Assembly: GCA_937937585.1 (NCBI GenBank)
Contig: CALDCB010000008.1
Span: forward strand, 1 to 64,000
Source of the DNA: an uncultured Coriobacteriaceae bacterium
GTDB lineage: Bacteria; Actinomycetota; Coriobacteriia; Coriobacteriales; Eggerthellaceae
Length of the DNA: 64,000 nt
Reading direction: 5' to 3'
Shown here: positions 7,224 to 16,649 of the stretch, one piece after another
Numbering within the stretch: position 1 is the stretch's first letter
How the letters are laid out: each line of letters begins with the position of its first letter
The notes under the pieces: model-generated
The model's database searches: none
Told to the model about the DNA's origin: nothing
The model's input: only the letters and a program-made list of their open reading frames with translations
Position numbers and translations under genes: made by a program

Positions 7224-8825
7224 ATGAACGCCATTGCGAAAAATACCTTTATCGCGATGGTTTCGCTCGCGCTCTTCTACTTCATTTTTCTCGAGAGCAG
7301 CTCGTTTTACCTCACAAGCATGTCGTCCTTTTCGCTTGAGCCCGGGTTTGCTACAACAATTGCCCCGATAATGGGACTCAATGCCTTAGGATTTCTTTGC
7401 TATCCGCTCTATAGCTTGAAGCTTTCTCGAAGAAAACGGCGGGGCACGGCCCTCGTTTTCGCCATCCTTTGGGTTGCGAGCCTCATCGTTGCGGCGACGA
7501 CCTCCTCGCCCATCGCGATTGTCGGGGCTGGTTATCTCTCGTTTTTCATTATGGGCGTCCTCGGCGGCGACGCTTATTTCGGCGTGGCGATGATGCTTGC
7601 GCAAAGCAACCGCCTGATCACCTGCGTTGCGCTCGCTCACGCCGCAGGTATCCTTCTGCATTTGATTTGCTTCCACATTCCATTGGGAAGAGCGGGAGAC
7701 GCTGCCTTTTTAGGCCTTGGCATCGTCGTCTTCTCGCTCGTGGCGCTCTTCGGCTGGCCATCGCTTCAGGTACCCCATGAGGGGGCAGCGGTGGACCGCA
7801 TGGGCAACCCGATATATCCTCGCAAGATCCTCGATCTTCGGGGAGCCGTCGCACCGCCCAATCTTCAGGAACCGCGATGGTTCGCTATCCAGCTTGTCGC
7901 GCTTACCATTCTGCTCGCGGTGCTATTTAACGTCCTCAACAGCGTAACTTCACTCGGAACCCCCTGGGTCAACCAGTACGCCGAAGTCTGGCCGCGGCTT
8001 GTTGTTGCGGTCTGCGGAGTCGCTGCAGGCGTTTTCTTCGATATTGATCGCCGTCGCCATATGGGAACGGTGGTTCTTTGCGTCGCATTCCTCGCAATGG
8101 CCGCAGCGCTCGCCGCGGGGTCGGGCTTGAATATCACGGTCTGCCGCGTTGTGTTCTACGCAGGATCGGGGATCTTCGCCGTTTTCTACTTATCACTGTT
8201 CATCTGGCTCGCGGCTTATATGCGAGTTCCCCAACTTTGGGCGGGAATGGGGAAGATTATCAGCAACGTTGTCGTGCTGGTCGTCACGATTCCTTCGGCC
8301 GTCCTCGCACAAGCCAATGACCAGGCACTCACTTCGCTCGCCTTTGTGCTGTTCGCGGCTGTTCTCATCTTGATGACGCGCGCAGGAATGCTCACCCCCG
8401 ACTATGAAGAGCGCATCTCATCGTATTCCGAAAAATCGACAGACGCCGAAGAAACGCCCGACCATGAGAGTGTGAAGGATACCGGCCGAGAATCCCCCGA
8501 ACAGGCTTCCCCGCGAAGCCCCGAGGAGACCCTTGCAGCGTTTTGCGAATCGTATGGACTCACGAAACGGGAAAGCGACGTTCTCGCCGCAGTGGTCTCG
8601 GATGAGCGGCCGCTCAAGCACGTCGCAGCAGAGCTGGGCGTGGGCTTGCGCACTGTTCAGCACCATCTCACCTCGCTGTACAAGAAGACGGGCACCCAAA
8701 CGCGCACGGGACTCACCGCACGCTTCATCGAAGAGGCTCAAAACGACCCACGAACAAGGGAGGCCCGCACTAAACAAGCCGCTGAAGCTGTCCGCAGCGA
8801 GAGCGCCGAAGGCGACGCATCGTAA
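7224..8825 (+). CDS. MFS-like membrane LuxR-family transcriptional regulator
   Basis: This 533-residue protein has about twelve hydrophobic segments in residues 1-385, a charged linker, and a LuxR/GerE helix-turn-helix at about 446-500 (LTKRESDVL, then AAELGVGLRTVQHHLTSLYK). Such membrane regulators are expanded in Eggerthellaceae and usually sit beside the genes they control, probably sensing a ligand through the MFS-like domain; the ligand cannot be told from sequence. No receiver domain is present, so it is not a classical two-component regulator. It is transcribed away from the adhesin and shares a control region with it. The ribosome site (GGGAAAGAC) is weak. Confidence 0.85.
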   Translation: MNAIAKNTFIAMVSLALFYFIFLESSSFYLTSMSSFSLEPGFATTIAPIMGLNALGFLCYPLYSLKLSRRKRRGTALVFAILWVASLIVAATTSSPIAIVGAGYLSFFIMGVLGGDAYFGVAMMLAQSNRLITCVALAHAAGILLHLICFHIPLGRAGDAAFLGLGIVVFSLVALFGWPSLQVPHEGAAVDRMGNPIYPRKILDLRGAVAPPNLQEPRWFAIQLVALTILLAVLFNVLNSVTSLGTPWVNQYAEVWPRLVVAVCGVAAGVFFDIDRRRHMGTVVLCVAFLAMAAALAAGSGLNITVCRVVFYAGSGIFAVFYLSLFIWLAAYMRVPQLWAGMGKIISNVVVLVVTIPSAVLAQANDQALTSLAFVLFAAVLILMTRAGMLTPDYEERISSYSEKSTDAEETPDHESVKDTGRESPEQASPRSPEETLAAFCESYGLTKRESDVLAAVVSDERPLKHVAAELGVGLRTVQHHLTSLYKKTGTQTRTGLTARFIEEAQNDPRTREARTKQAAEAVRSESAEGDAS

Positions 8826-8930
8826 AACGCGGGGACCGCAACCTATTACGGTTGAACCTATAGCTTCGCGATTGGCTGCGGCCAGCTTGAACCCGTGAGT
8901 CCACAATTGTCTGCGGCCACACTGCAAGCA

Positions 8931-8957
8931 CAAAAAAGGCCCGCTCGGAAGCGGGCC
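8931..8957 (-). terminator. Terminator of the 99-aa gene
   Basis: GGCCCGCT and AGCGGGCC form an 8-bp GC-rich stem with a 4-nt loop, followed on the minus strand by six Ts. It stands 33 bases past the stop at 8990. Confidence 0.85.
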
Positions 8958-8989
8958 GATTCGATATTCGATTGTGTTTACAGCGTTCC

Positions 8990-9289
8990 CTACTCGGGTT
9001 TCACCGATGCATAGAACGTAGCCTCGCCTGCAAGGTCGTTGACCGACTTGCCGTCTTTGAACGGAAGCGTCAAGAACTCAGAGAGCGTGGGAACCAATTC
9101 GCTGCAGTCAACGTAATGGCCCTTGTCGTTCAGCTTGGACGTATCCTGCGCACGCCAGTAGCTGTCGTTCACATCGGACAGGTAATAGCTCGCACCGTCG
9201 ACATCCATGTAAACCGAATGGTTCGCATGAAGGTAATTGGGGAGCTCCTCGAGAGATATCTCGAGAGCATCAGCTGCCTTAAGTCCCAT
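8990..9289 (-). CDS. Conserved-looking hypothetical protein, 99 aa
   Basis: The start at 9289 is chosen over an upstream in-frame ATG at 9355 because AGGAGG lies six bases before it. The 99-residue acidic product (MGLKAADALE start) is soluble, without signal peptide or membrane segment, and mentions repeated Tyr/Asp-rich short motifs such as YYLSDVNDSYWRAQD. I do not recognise the family. It is a single-gene unit, with its own terminator and a 233-base gap upstream. Nothing in the surroundings suggests a role. Confidence 0.75.
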   Translation of the reverse strand: MGLKAADALEISLEELPNYLHANHSVYMDVDGASYYLSDVNDSYWRAQDTSKLNDKGHYVDCSELVPTLSEFLTLPFKDGKSVNDLAGEATFYASVKPE

Positions 9290-9420
9290 AGCGACCTCCT
9301 GTTTTCCAGGTTCAACTAAATACGGTGAACTAATCATAGCAATTGAAGAGCGCATTTGTGGTCGGATTGTGAATTAATTTCGCCTGAAGACGATTAGCGC
9401 CACTCGAACGCAGCGAAGAT

Positions 9421-9451
9421 GAAAAACGGCGCCTGGTAGTTAAGCGCCGTT
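9421..9451 (-). terminator. Terminator of the ispD-ispF-cysS-U32 unit
   Basis: AACGGCGC pairs with GCGCCGTT across an 11-nt loop, and the minus strand continues into TTTTTC. It lies about 70 bases after the stop of the U32 gene. Confidence 0.75.
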
Positions 9452-9522
9452 AGCCGATCGAAAACAAGCCGAATGCATGTTAGAAAGACCCTCGGACCGC
9501 GCATGCAAGCGAATACCGTCCG

Positions 9523-10890
9523 CTACAAACGACGACTGAGATAGTCGCCCGGCAGAAGCTTAGACCCAACGAAGAATACGTAGTGTTCTTTCGAGCGGTT
9601 GGCCTTGGCAACAGGGAACTCCACCGAGTTAGCACGCACATCCTCAAGCGAAACCTCACCGCGCTCCACAAACGGCTTGCCGCCATCTGCCGGAGCCAGC
9701 CACGCAATAGCGCGAGGGTTCACCGTGGACACATCACGATGCGGCGACAGAACTTCAAGCTGGCCACCTTCTTCGAAGGCGTTATGGCAAGCCGCCGTAA
9801 CACGCCAGAGCGGATTGCCGTCCGAGTCGGGCTCGGCAGCCTCGCACTCCTCCACCGTGGCAACGTGCACGCACTCTTTCACGTACCCGTCTCGTTCAGG
9901 CGACTGCGTAGCGCGACCGTAATAGAAACCCGTTGAGTAAGGTCGATGCGAAATCGAAAGCAACTCGCGCGCAGCCGATTCAACGTCTCCCCCATCAAGA
10001 GCCTGACGATATGCATGCACGACGGTGGCAACATAAAAAGCACGCTTGTTGCGTCCCTCGATTTTCAAGGAGTCGACGCCTGCACGACGAAGCTCGTCGA
10101 TATGCTCGATCATATTCAGATCTTGCGCGTTCAGGATGAACGAACCCGTCTGATCTTCCTCGATAGGGAAATACTCGCCCGGCCGCTTCTCTTCCACCAA
10201 GGCATAGCTCCAACGACAGGATTGAGCGCATGCGCCCTTATTGCCTGAGCGGCCGGTCATTCCCGCCGAAAGCAAGCAGCGGCCCGAATAAGCCATGCAC
10301 ATGGCACCGTGCACGAAGGCCTCAATCTCGAGATCGCGCGGAGCATCGGCCTTCAAAGCCGCAATGTCTTCCAAGCTCATCTCGCGCGCGCATACCACGC
10401 GCTTGGCGCCCAGCTCGTGCCATACGCGCGCAGCCTCGGCATTCATGACCGACGCCTGGGTGCTGACATGAAGATCGACATGAGGCGCGTGCTTGCGGGC
10501 GATCGAGAAAGCACCCATGTCGCCGATGATGAACGCGTCGACCCCCGTCGCATCAAGCGCCTCGCAATACGCGGGCAACGTGGCGATGTCATCGCGACCC
10601 ATGAGGATGTTCAGCGTGACGTGAACCTTCACCCCACGTGCATGGGCGAAGGAAACCACGTTTGCGATCTCGTCCAAGCGGAAGTTATCTGCGCGAGCGC
10701 GCATGCCGAAGCGATCGACGGCAAGGTATACGGCATCGGCGCCGAAACGGATAGCGGCCTGAAGCTGAGAAGGACCGCCGGCCGGAGCCAGCAGCTCGGG
10801 AAGCTTCAACGGGGAAGCCTCGCCGATCTGCAGTCCGGCCGTCGGCACCTTGCAATTCAAAAGAGATTCTTCACCCACGCGCCTATGCAC
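9523..10890 (-). CDS. Peptidase U32 family protein (TrhP/YrrO-like)
   Basis: The 455-residue protein opens with a TIM-barrel start typical of U32 (LPELLAPAGGPSQLQAAIRF) and carries the U32 signature EAFVHGAMCMAYSGRCLLS, with further cysteines in GACAQSCRWSY. These cysteines match those thought to bind an iron-sulfur cluster in relatives. Family members are annotated as collagenase-like peptidases, but the best-studied ones (TrhP, RlhA) hydroxylate tRNA uridine 34 or 23S rRNA, so an RNA-modifying role is at least as likely as proteolysis. It overlaps the 3' end of cysS by eight bases, so the two are translationally coupled; a link to tRNA metabolism fits this position. Confidence 0.85.
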   Translation of the reverse strand: MHRRVGEESLLNCKVPTAGLQIGEASPLKLPELLAPAGGPSQLQAAIRFGADAVYLAVDRFGMRARADNFRLDEIANVVSFAHARGVKVHVTLNILMGRDDIATLPAYCEALDATGVDAFIIGDMGAFSIARKHAPHVDLHVSTQASVMNAEAARVWHELGAKRVVCAREMSLEDIAALKADAPRDLEIEAFVHGAMCMAYSGRCLLSAGMTGRSGNKGACAQSCRWSYALVEEKRPGEYFPIEEDQTGSFILNAQDLNMIEHIDELRRAGVDSLKIEGRNKRAFYVATVVHAYRQALDGGDVESAARELLSISHRPYSTGFYYGRATQSPERDGYVKECVHVATVEECEAAEPDSDGNPLWRVTAACHNAFEEGGQLEVLSPHRDVSTVNPRAIAWLAPADGGKPFVERGEVSLEDVRANSVEFPVAKANRSKEHYVFFVGSKLLPGDYLSRRL

Positions 10891-12385
10891 GCTCCAAACG
10901 GCAGCCCTGCGGAGTGTCTTTCAAAATGAAGCCCAGCTCGGCCAAACGATCGCGAATCGCATCGGCGCGCGGCCAATCCTTCTGAGCGCGAGCGTCAGCG
11001 CGAGCGGCGATCAGGGCAGCTGCAGCCTCTTCGCCGTTGTCGCCCGCATAGCCGGCGATCTCCTGAGCAAGAGACAGAAGCTCGGCAGGATAAGACTCGG
11101 CATCGTCCTCCTTCGCAGACAACGCAGCCTGCATGTCGATACCCAAAACCGAAAGCGACTCGATGATCTGATCGCGCATGGCGATGGCGATGGTCTTGTC
11201 GGCGGCGGAAAGCTGCTTGCCGTCAAACAGGGCATTAGCGTTCGAGACGAACTCAAAAACACTGCCCAAAGCCTTGGGCGTGTTGAAGTCGTCATCCATG
11301 GACTCGATGAATGCGAGGCTGGACTCGCGCATGATGGGAGCGATCTGCTCGGGATCGAGCGAGTCGGCAGCAGCATCGTCGGCCTGAAGCAGCCAATCGA
11401 TGTTCTTGATGGCATTCACGATGCGGCCAAGCGCCGTATGAGCCTCGTCCAGACGATCCTGCGAGAAGTCAAGCGGGCTGCGGTAGTGCGTCTGCAGCAT
11501 AAGGAAGCGCAGGTCGTTCGGGTCGGTAGTCTTCAGCACGTCGCGCAGCAGCTTGAAGTTGCCAAGCGACTTGCTCATCTTCTCGGAATTGATTTGGAGC
11601 ATGCCGCCGTGCATCCAATGTTTCGAGAACTCGCAGCCGGTTGCCGCCATGGACTGAGCGCGCTCGTTCTCGTGGTGCGGGAACACCAAGTCGGCGCCGC
11701 CGCCATGGATGTCAAACGGAAGACCCAGGTACTTGCGAGACATCGCGGAGCACTCGATGTGCCAGCCGGGGCGGCCCTTGCCCCAAGGCGAATCCCATGC
11801 GGGCTCACCGGGCTTTGCGGCCTTCCATACGGCAAAGTCAAGCGGGTCCTTCTTGCGATCCTCGATGCCTTCGGTGCGCAGATCGCGATGACCTGCCTCC
11901 ATCTCGTCGATGTTGCGCCCCGAAAGCTGACCGTACTGATCGAACGAGCGGACGCTGAAGTACACGTCGCCGTCAGCCTCGTAGGCATGACCGCGCTCGA
12001 TAAGCTGGGAAACCAGCTCGATCATCGTATCGATTTCCTCGGTTGCCTTCGGGCGAACCGTAGGGTCTTTGACATTGACGGAATGCATGTCCTCGATGAA
12101 CGCCTTGGTGTACTGCTCGGCAACCTCTGCCGCGGTACGGCCTTCCTCGTTTGCCTTCTTGATGATCTTGTCGTCGACGTCGGTGACATTCGAGATGTAC
12201 ACGACCTCGAAGCCGCGCCACTCAAGATAGCGCCTGATCACGTCAAATGAAATGAAGGTGCGCGCGTTGCCGATGTGGATGTAGTTGTAAACGGTCGGGC
12301 CGCAAACGTACATACGGATCTTGCCCAGCTCCAAGGACTCGAGCTTAACCTTCGCGTGCAGCGCGGTATCGTAAATAGAAATCAT
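10883..12385 (-). CDS. cysS: Cysteinyl-tRNA synthetase
   Basis: A 500-residue class I aminoacyl-tRNA synthetase that charges tRNA-Cys in the cytosol. The HIGH motif appears as HIGN at 37-40 and KMSKS at 269-273. The zinc ligands expected for CysRS are present: Cys28, Cys212, His237 and Glu241. Length matches the bacterial family. It follows ispF by 20 bases and overlaps the U32 gene, so it is the third gene of an ispD-ispF-cysS-U32 unit. The ispF-cysS pairing is common in actinobacteria and clostridia. Confidence 0.97.
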   Translation of the reverse strand: MISIYDTALHAKVKLESLELGKIRMYVCGPTVYNYIHIGNARTFISFDVIRRYLEWRGFEVVYISNVTDVDDKIIKKANEEGRTAAEVAEQYTKAFIEDMHSVNVKDPTVRPKATEEIDTMIELVSQLIERGHAYEADGDVYFSVRSFDQYGQLSGRNIDEMEAGHRDLRTEGIEDRKKDPLDFAVWKAAKPGEPAWDSPWGKGRPGWHIECSAMSRKYLGLPFDIHGGGADLVFPHHENERAQSMAATGCEFSKHWMHGGMLQINSEKMSKSLGNFKLLRDVLKTTDPNDLRFLMLQTHYRSPLDFSQDRLDEAHTALGRIVNAIKNIDWLLQADDAAADSLDPEQIAPIMRESSLAFIESMDDDFNTPKALGSVFEFVSNANALFDGKQLSAADKTIAIAMRDQIIESLSVLGIDMQAALSAKEDDAESYPAELLSLAQEIAGYAGDNGEEAAAALIAARADARAQKDWPRADAIRDRLAELGFILKDTPQGCRLERA

Positions 12386-12405
12386 ATTGTCTCCCTGTTC
12401 AGGAC

Positions 12406-12948
12406 CTATGCCTGATCTTTATACAGCAAGCAAACGGCCGTGGCTGAAATGCCCTCTTCGCGGCCTTCGAAACCCAAATGCTCAGTGGTGGTTGCCTTCA
12501 CGCCGACGTTGTCAATCGGGATGCCCATAGCCTGAGCCAAATTGGCGCGCATCCTCTCGCGATGAGGGCTGAGCTTGGGCGCCTGAGCGGCAACGACCGT
12601 GTCGACGTCGATGATGCGATAGCCCGCGTCGCGAACGACCTGCGCCACATGCGAAAGCAGAACCATAGAATCGGCTCCCGCGTATGCCGGGTCGGTGTCG
12701 GGGAACAACTTCCCGATGTCACCGCCACGGATGGCGCCAAGCAAAGCATCGGAAACGGCATGCGCAAGCACGTCAGCATCGGAATGGCCCAAAAGACCCA
12801 GCGTATGAGGGATCTCAACCCCGCCAAGAATAAGCTTGCGGCCTTCGACCAAGGCATGAACATCCATGCCCTGCCCCACGCGCAATCGCATGGGATCGAA
12901 CGGCTCGGAAGCGATCGGCTTGGGTGCGACCGTGGATTCGCCGGCCAT
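12406..12948 (-). CDS. ispF: 2-C-methyl-D-erythritol 2,4-cyclodiphosphate synthase
   Basis: Fifth enzyme of the MEP isoprenoid pathway; makes ME-cPP from CDP-ME 2-phosphate. The metal-binding segment GMDVHAL, the HSDADVLAHA motif and the C-terminal TTTEHLGFEGR segment are all present. I chose the ATG at 12948, which overlaps the ispD stop as TAATG and has AAAGGAA upstream; an ATG three codons earlier (12957) abuts the ribosome site and is less likely. The first 25 or so residues extend beyond the usual start. The gene is directly coupled to ispD. Confidence 0.95.
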   Translation of the reverse strand: MAGESTVAPKPIASEPFDPMRLRVGQGMDVHALVEGRKLILGGVEIPHTLGLLGHSDADVLAHAVSDALLGAIRGGDIGKLFPDTDPAYAGADSMVLLSHVAQVVRDAGYRIIDVDTVVAAQAPKLSPHRERMRANLAQAMGIPIDNVGVKATTTEHLGFEGREEGISATAVCLLYKDQA

Positions 12949-13817
12949 TACTTGCATTCCTTTTGATACAAACGGATGACCGCGGCCTCGAGAAGATCGT
13001 AATCTTCAGGATACGTGAGCTTCAAGTTGTCGCGCTTGCCCTCGACCACCAGCACACGTCCGCCCAAACGCTCGATAAGCGCGGAGTCGTCGGTGCCAAC
13101 GAAGCCGTCGGACAACGCCGAGGCATGAGCACGGCGATAGATGCCCGAGCGGAAGATCTGGGGCGTCTGGGCGTTCCAGAAAACGCTGCGGTCGGGGGTG
13201 CCCACGATGATGCCGTTCTCGACAACCTTGAGCGTGTCAACCGCAGGACAAGCCACCACAGCGCCGTCGCAATCGCTGTTGCCCTTGAGCATGGCAATGG
13301 TGTGCGAGATAAGCTCGGGGGTGACCAGCGGACGCGCACCGTCATGAAGGATGACGCACTCGAATTCCTCGGGGACGAACTCAAGACCCGAGAACGCCGA
13401 CTCTTGGCGCGAGGGGCCTGAAGGAGCAACGACGACCGGGGTGACGAACGGGAACGGATCGATGGCGCGTTTCAGATACTCGTCAGCGCGTTCCTCGGGA
13501 CACACGACGACAATGAGGCCAACGTCGCCAACGGCATCGAATGCCTCGGCAGACCACGTGAGAACCGGCTTGCCGGCGATCTCGACCAGCTGCTTGCCGC
13601 CTTCTTTGCCGAAGCGCTCGCCCGAACCGCCAGCCAAGATGATGACAGCGGTTTTAGGATGCTTGTCCACCTTGCCCGTAATGCAACGAAGAGAAGATCG
13701 AAGCGTTTCGAGATCGATATCAGAATCACGCTTGGTGCGAGCAGCATCGGGGATGTCAAGCACGTCGACGCTGTCCACCGCGTTCATGCGCGATGCAGGA
13801 TCAGTGATTTGAGACAT
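12948..13817 (-). CDS. ispD: 2-C-methyl-D-erythritol 4-phosphate cytidylyltransferase
   Basis: Third step of the MEP pathway: transfers CMP from CTP to MEP. The nucleotide loop LAGGSGERFGKEGGKQ, the HDGARPLV motif and the closing LTYPEDYDLLEA segment identify it. The start at 13817 has AAAGGAA eight bases upstream; an open frame reaches 13886 but without a better site. The N-terminus carries about 55 residues before the catalytic core, longer than usual and of no known function. It heads the ispD-ispF-cysS-U32 unit. Confidence 0.95.
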   Translation of the reverse strand: MSQITDPASRMNAVDSVDVLDIPDAARTKRDSDIDLETLRSSLRCITGKVDKHPKTAVIILAGGSGERFGKEGGKQLVEIAGKPVLTWSAEAFDAVGDVGLIVVVCPEERADEYLKRAIDPFPFVTPVVVAPSGPSRQESAFSGLEFVPEEFECVILHDGARPLVTPELISHTIAMLKGNSDCDGAVVACPAVDTLKVVENGIIVGTPDRSVFWNAQTPQIFRSGIYRRAHASALSDGFVGTDDSALIERLGGRVLVVEGKRDNLKLTYPEDYDLLEAAVIRLYQKECK

Positions 13818-13901
13818 GGCGTTCCTTTTCTGCCGTCTTTTTCGATGGAACCATACTACCGCGAGCGCGCCGAAGCGCGCACGCAATTGTCGAAAAGAAG
13901 G

Positions 13902-16472
13902 TTAGTCGGCAGCGCCGCCAGCCGCAGGAAGGCCGCCTGAGGGAGCGCCCGCATGACCCAGGTTGTAGTCGCGAAGCAAAAGGTCGGTTTCGCGAGCGAT
14001 GCCGTCGCGCTTGCGCGGAGCAGGGATCTCGCCCTGGCCGGCCGCAAAGACCAGCTTCTCACCGGTTTCGTCGACATCGACGTTAACGATGGAGCCGGCG
14101 CTCCACTTGCCCTCGAGGATCTGCTCAGACAGCGGGTCTTCCAGCTTGCTTTGGATCTCGCGACGCAGCGGACGAGCGCCGAACACGCGGTCGGTGCCGT
14201 TCTTGGCGATAAGCGCGCAAGCTGCGTCGGTCAAGTTGATGGACATGCCCATGGCGATCATGCGCTCGCGCAGGTCAGCCACCATCAGACGAACGATCTG
14301 GATCAGCTCGTCATCAGAAAGGCTCTTGAAAACGATGATTTCGTCAACACGGTTCAGGAACTCGGGGCGGAACAGCTTCTTCAGCTCGCCCATAACGCGA
14401 CCGCGGATTTCCTTGTCGGAAAGGCCGGCGGAAGGATCGGTCGAGAAGCCAAGCGTCTGCGTCTCGGAGATGTCACGGGCGCCGACGTTGCTGGTCATGA
14501 TGATGACGGTGTTGCGGAAGTCGACGGTGCGGCCCTGACCATCGGTCAAACGACCCTCTTCAAGGATCTGAAGCAGGATGTTGAAGACATCAGGGTGAGC
14601 CTTCTCGATCTCGTCGAACAGCACCACCGAATACGGGCGCTGGCGAACGGCCTTGGTAAGCTCGCCGCCCTCGTCGTAGCCAACGTATCCCGGAGGGGCG
14701 CCAACCAGACGCGAAACCGTGTGCTTCTCCATGTACTCGGACATATCGAACGAGATCAGCGCCTCTTCGCTGTTGAACAGGAACTCGGCCAACGCCTTCG
14801 CGAGCTCGGTCTTACCGACGCCCGAAGGGCCCGAGAAGATGAACGAACCGGCAGGACGCTTGGGATCTTTCAAGCCCGCACGCGAACGACGGATAGCCTT
14901 GGAAAGAGCCGTGACCGCCTCGTCCTGGCCGATGACGCGCTCATGAAGAACGCCTTCCATACGCAGGAGCTTGTCGGTTTCGGCCTCGGTCAGATTGGAA
15001 ACGGGAACGCCGGTGGTCATCGAGACGACGTCGGCGATATCTTGAACGGAAACCTCCTGAACTTGCTTGGAGGAATTCTCTTCCCAGTCTTTCTGAGCGG
15101 CGTCGCGCTCGGCCTTGAGCTTGGTTTCCTCGTCGCGCAGCTCGGCAGCGCGCTCGAAGTCTTGATCGGCGATAGCGGTTTCCTTCTCGCCCTTCACGTG
15201 GCGCAGCCTGTCATCCAGATCGCGCAGCTCGGGCGGAAGCGTCATGTTGCGGATGCGCATGCGCGCGCCGGCCTCGTCGATGACGTCGACGGCCTTGTCG
15301 GGAAGGAAACGATCCTGAATGTAGCGGTCGGAAAGCTGCACGGCGGCTTGAAGCGCCTCGTCGGTGAAACGGACGTGATGGTGCTCTTCGTAGCGATCGC
15401 GCAGGCCTTCGAGGATGCGCGTGGCCTGCTCTTCGTTGGGCTCGCCAACGGTGATGGGCTGGAAGCGGCGCTCGAGCGCGGAGTCCTTCTCAAGGTGCTT
15501 GCGGTATTCGTCGATGGTAGTGGCGCCGATGACCTGAATCTCGCCACGGGACAGCGGCGGCTTGAGGATGGCTGCGGCATCGATGGAGCCTTCGGCGGAA
15601 CCCGCACCGATCAGAGTGTGGATCTCGTCGATGAACAGGATGACGTCGCCCGCCTCCTGAACCTCTTTGATGCATTTCTTCAGGCGGTCCTCGAATTCGC
15701 CGCGGTACTTGGAACCGGCGACCAGCGCAGAGATGTCAAGCGTGATCAGACGCTTGTCGCGCAGGATGTCGGGAACCTGGTTGGAAACGATGAGCTGAGC
15801 CAAGCCCTCAACGACGGCGGTTTTGCCAACGCCCGGCTCGCCGATGAGAAGCGGGTTGTTCTTCTGGCGGCGCGAAAGGATCTGCATGATGCGCTCGATC
15901 TCGCCGGCGCGGCCGATAACGGGGTCAAGAGCGCCCTCGCGTGCCTTCTTGGTAAGGTCGGTGCCGAATTCCTTCAGCATGTCGCTGGAAGAAGAGGTGG
16001 ATGCGAAAGGGCTGCGGCCGGCGTACACCGGGCTTTGACCGACCAAGTCGTTCAAAGCACCGCGCACATCATCGCCGGAAACGCCCATGCGCCCCAGCAC
16101 GTCAAGCGCCGTGCCCTCGCCCTCGCGGACGATGCCCAGCAGCAAGTGCTCGGTGGAGATGTAGCTTTGACCCATCTGCATGGCCTCGCGCATAGCGTTC
16201 TCAAGAACACGCTTCACGCGCGGCGTGAACGACAGATGACCGGAAACGTCGGCGTCGGCGTCGATGACGACGGCCTGACGGATTGCCTGCACGGTGTCAT
16301 CGTACTTAACGTTCAGACGCTCGAGCGCCTGCGCGGCAAGGCCGTCCTTTTCCTGGATAAGGCCGAGCAGGATATGCTCGGTTCCGACATACGGCTGGTT
16401 GAGCTTGCGGGCCTCTTCCTGAGCAAGGACCAGAACCTTGCGAGCCTTGTCGGTGAATTTCTCGAAAGACAT
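13902..16472 (-). CDS. clpC: ATP-dependent Clp protease ATP-binding subunit ClpC
   Basis: An 856-residue AAA+ unfoldase that delivers proteins to ClpP. In order: two Clp-N repeats (1-145), AAA-1 with Walker A GEPGVGKTA and DEIHTL, a middle region with a UVR motif (DFERAAELRDEETKLKAE) typical of ClpC rather than ClpA/ClpB, AAA-2 with GPSGVGKTELAKALAE, and the ClpB-D2 domain. The last 40 residues are a Gly/Pro/Ala-rich tail. It is transcribed from its own promoter overlapped by a CIRCE element, so it should be in the HrcA heat-shock regulon rather than under CtsR. Confidence 0.97.
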   Translation of the reverse strand: MSFEKFTDKARKVLVLAQEEARKLNQPYVGTEHILLGLIQEKDGLAAQALERLNVKYDDTVQAIRQAVVIDADADVSGHLSFTPRVKRVLENAMREAMQMGQSYISTEHLLLGIVREGEGTALDVLGRMGVSGDDVRGALNDLVGQSPVYAGRSPFASTSSSSDMLKEFGTDLTKKAREGALDPVIGRAGEIERIMQILSRRQKNNPLLIGEPGVGKTAVVEGLAQLIVSNQVPDILRDKRLITLDISALVAGSKYRGEFEDRLKKCIKEVQEAGDVILFIDEIHTLIGAGSAEGSIDAAAILKPPLSRGEIQVIGATTIDEYRKHLEKDSALERRFQPITVGEPNEEQATRILEGLRDRYEEHHHVRFTDEALQAAVQLSDRYIQDRFLPDKAVDVIDEAGARMRIRNMTLPPELRDLDDRLRHVKGEKETAIADQDFERAAELRDEETKLKAERDAAQKDWEENSSKQVQEVSVQDIADVVSMTTGVPVSNLTEAETDKLLRMEGVLHERVIGQDEAVTALSKAIRRSRAGLKDPKRPAGSFIFSGPSGVGKTELAKALAEFLFNSEEALISFDMSEYMEKHTVSRLVGAPPGYVGYDEGGELTKAVRQRPYSVVLFDEIEKAHPDVFNILLQILEEGRLTDGQGRTVDFRNTVIIMTSNVGARDISETQTLGFSTDPSAGLSDKEIRGRVMGELKKLFRPEFLNRVDEIIVFKSLSDDELIQIVRLMVADLRERMIAMGMSINLTDAACALIAKNGTDRVFGARPLRREIQSKLEDPLSEQILEGKWSAGSIVNVDVDETGEKLVFAAGQGEIPAPRKRDGIARETDLLLRDYNLGHAGAPSGGLPAAGGAAD

Positions 16473-16515
16473 GGATGATCCTAACTCGAGACTTTACGAA
16501 CACGCTTGATGGCAA

Positions 16516-16543
16516 GGCGGCGGGGTCGATTCGCCCCGCCGCC
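16516..16543 (-). other. GC-rich hairpin in the clpC 5' leader
   Basis: GGCGGCGGGG (16516-16525) pairs perfectly with CCCCGCCGCC (16534-16543). It lies between the predicted transcription start (about 16553) and the clpC start at 16472. No T tract follows, so it is more likely a leader structure affecting mRNA stability or translation than a terminator. Confidence 0.5.
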
Positions 16544-16559
16544 GAGTTTTCCGATTCTG

Positions 16560-16589
16560 ATACTAGCACTCGATTAGCACGAGTGCCAA
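16560..16589 (-). promoter_or_regulatory. clpC promoter overlapped by a CIRCE (HrcA) operator
   Basis: TAGCACTC-N9-GAGTGCCA at 16564-16588 matches the CIRCE consensus (TTAGCACTC-N9-GAGTGCTAA) with only terminal deviations. On the minus strand TTGGCA (16589-16584) and TAGTAT (16565-16560), 18 bases apart, make a vegetative promoter whose spacer is the operator. HrcA binding should therefore block RNA polymerase directly. Confidence 0.85.
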
Positions 16590-16649
16590 AGCCACACGGA
16601 TAGCCGATGGTTTTGAAACCGTTCCGTAAAAAGAAGGAGCTATAGGCGG

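Noticed and set aside
13953..16478. An 841-codon open frame antisense to clpC
   Set aside because: Same cause: complementary frame to a highly conserved gene, with no ribosome site or domain.
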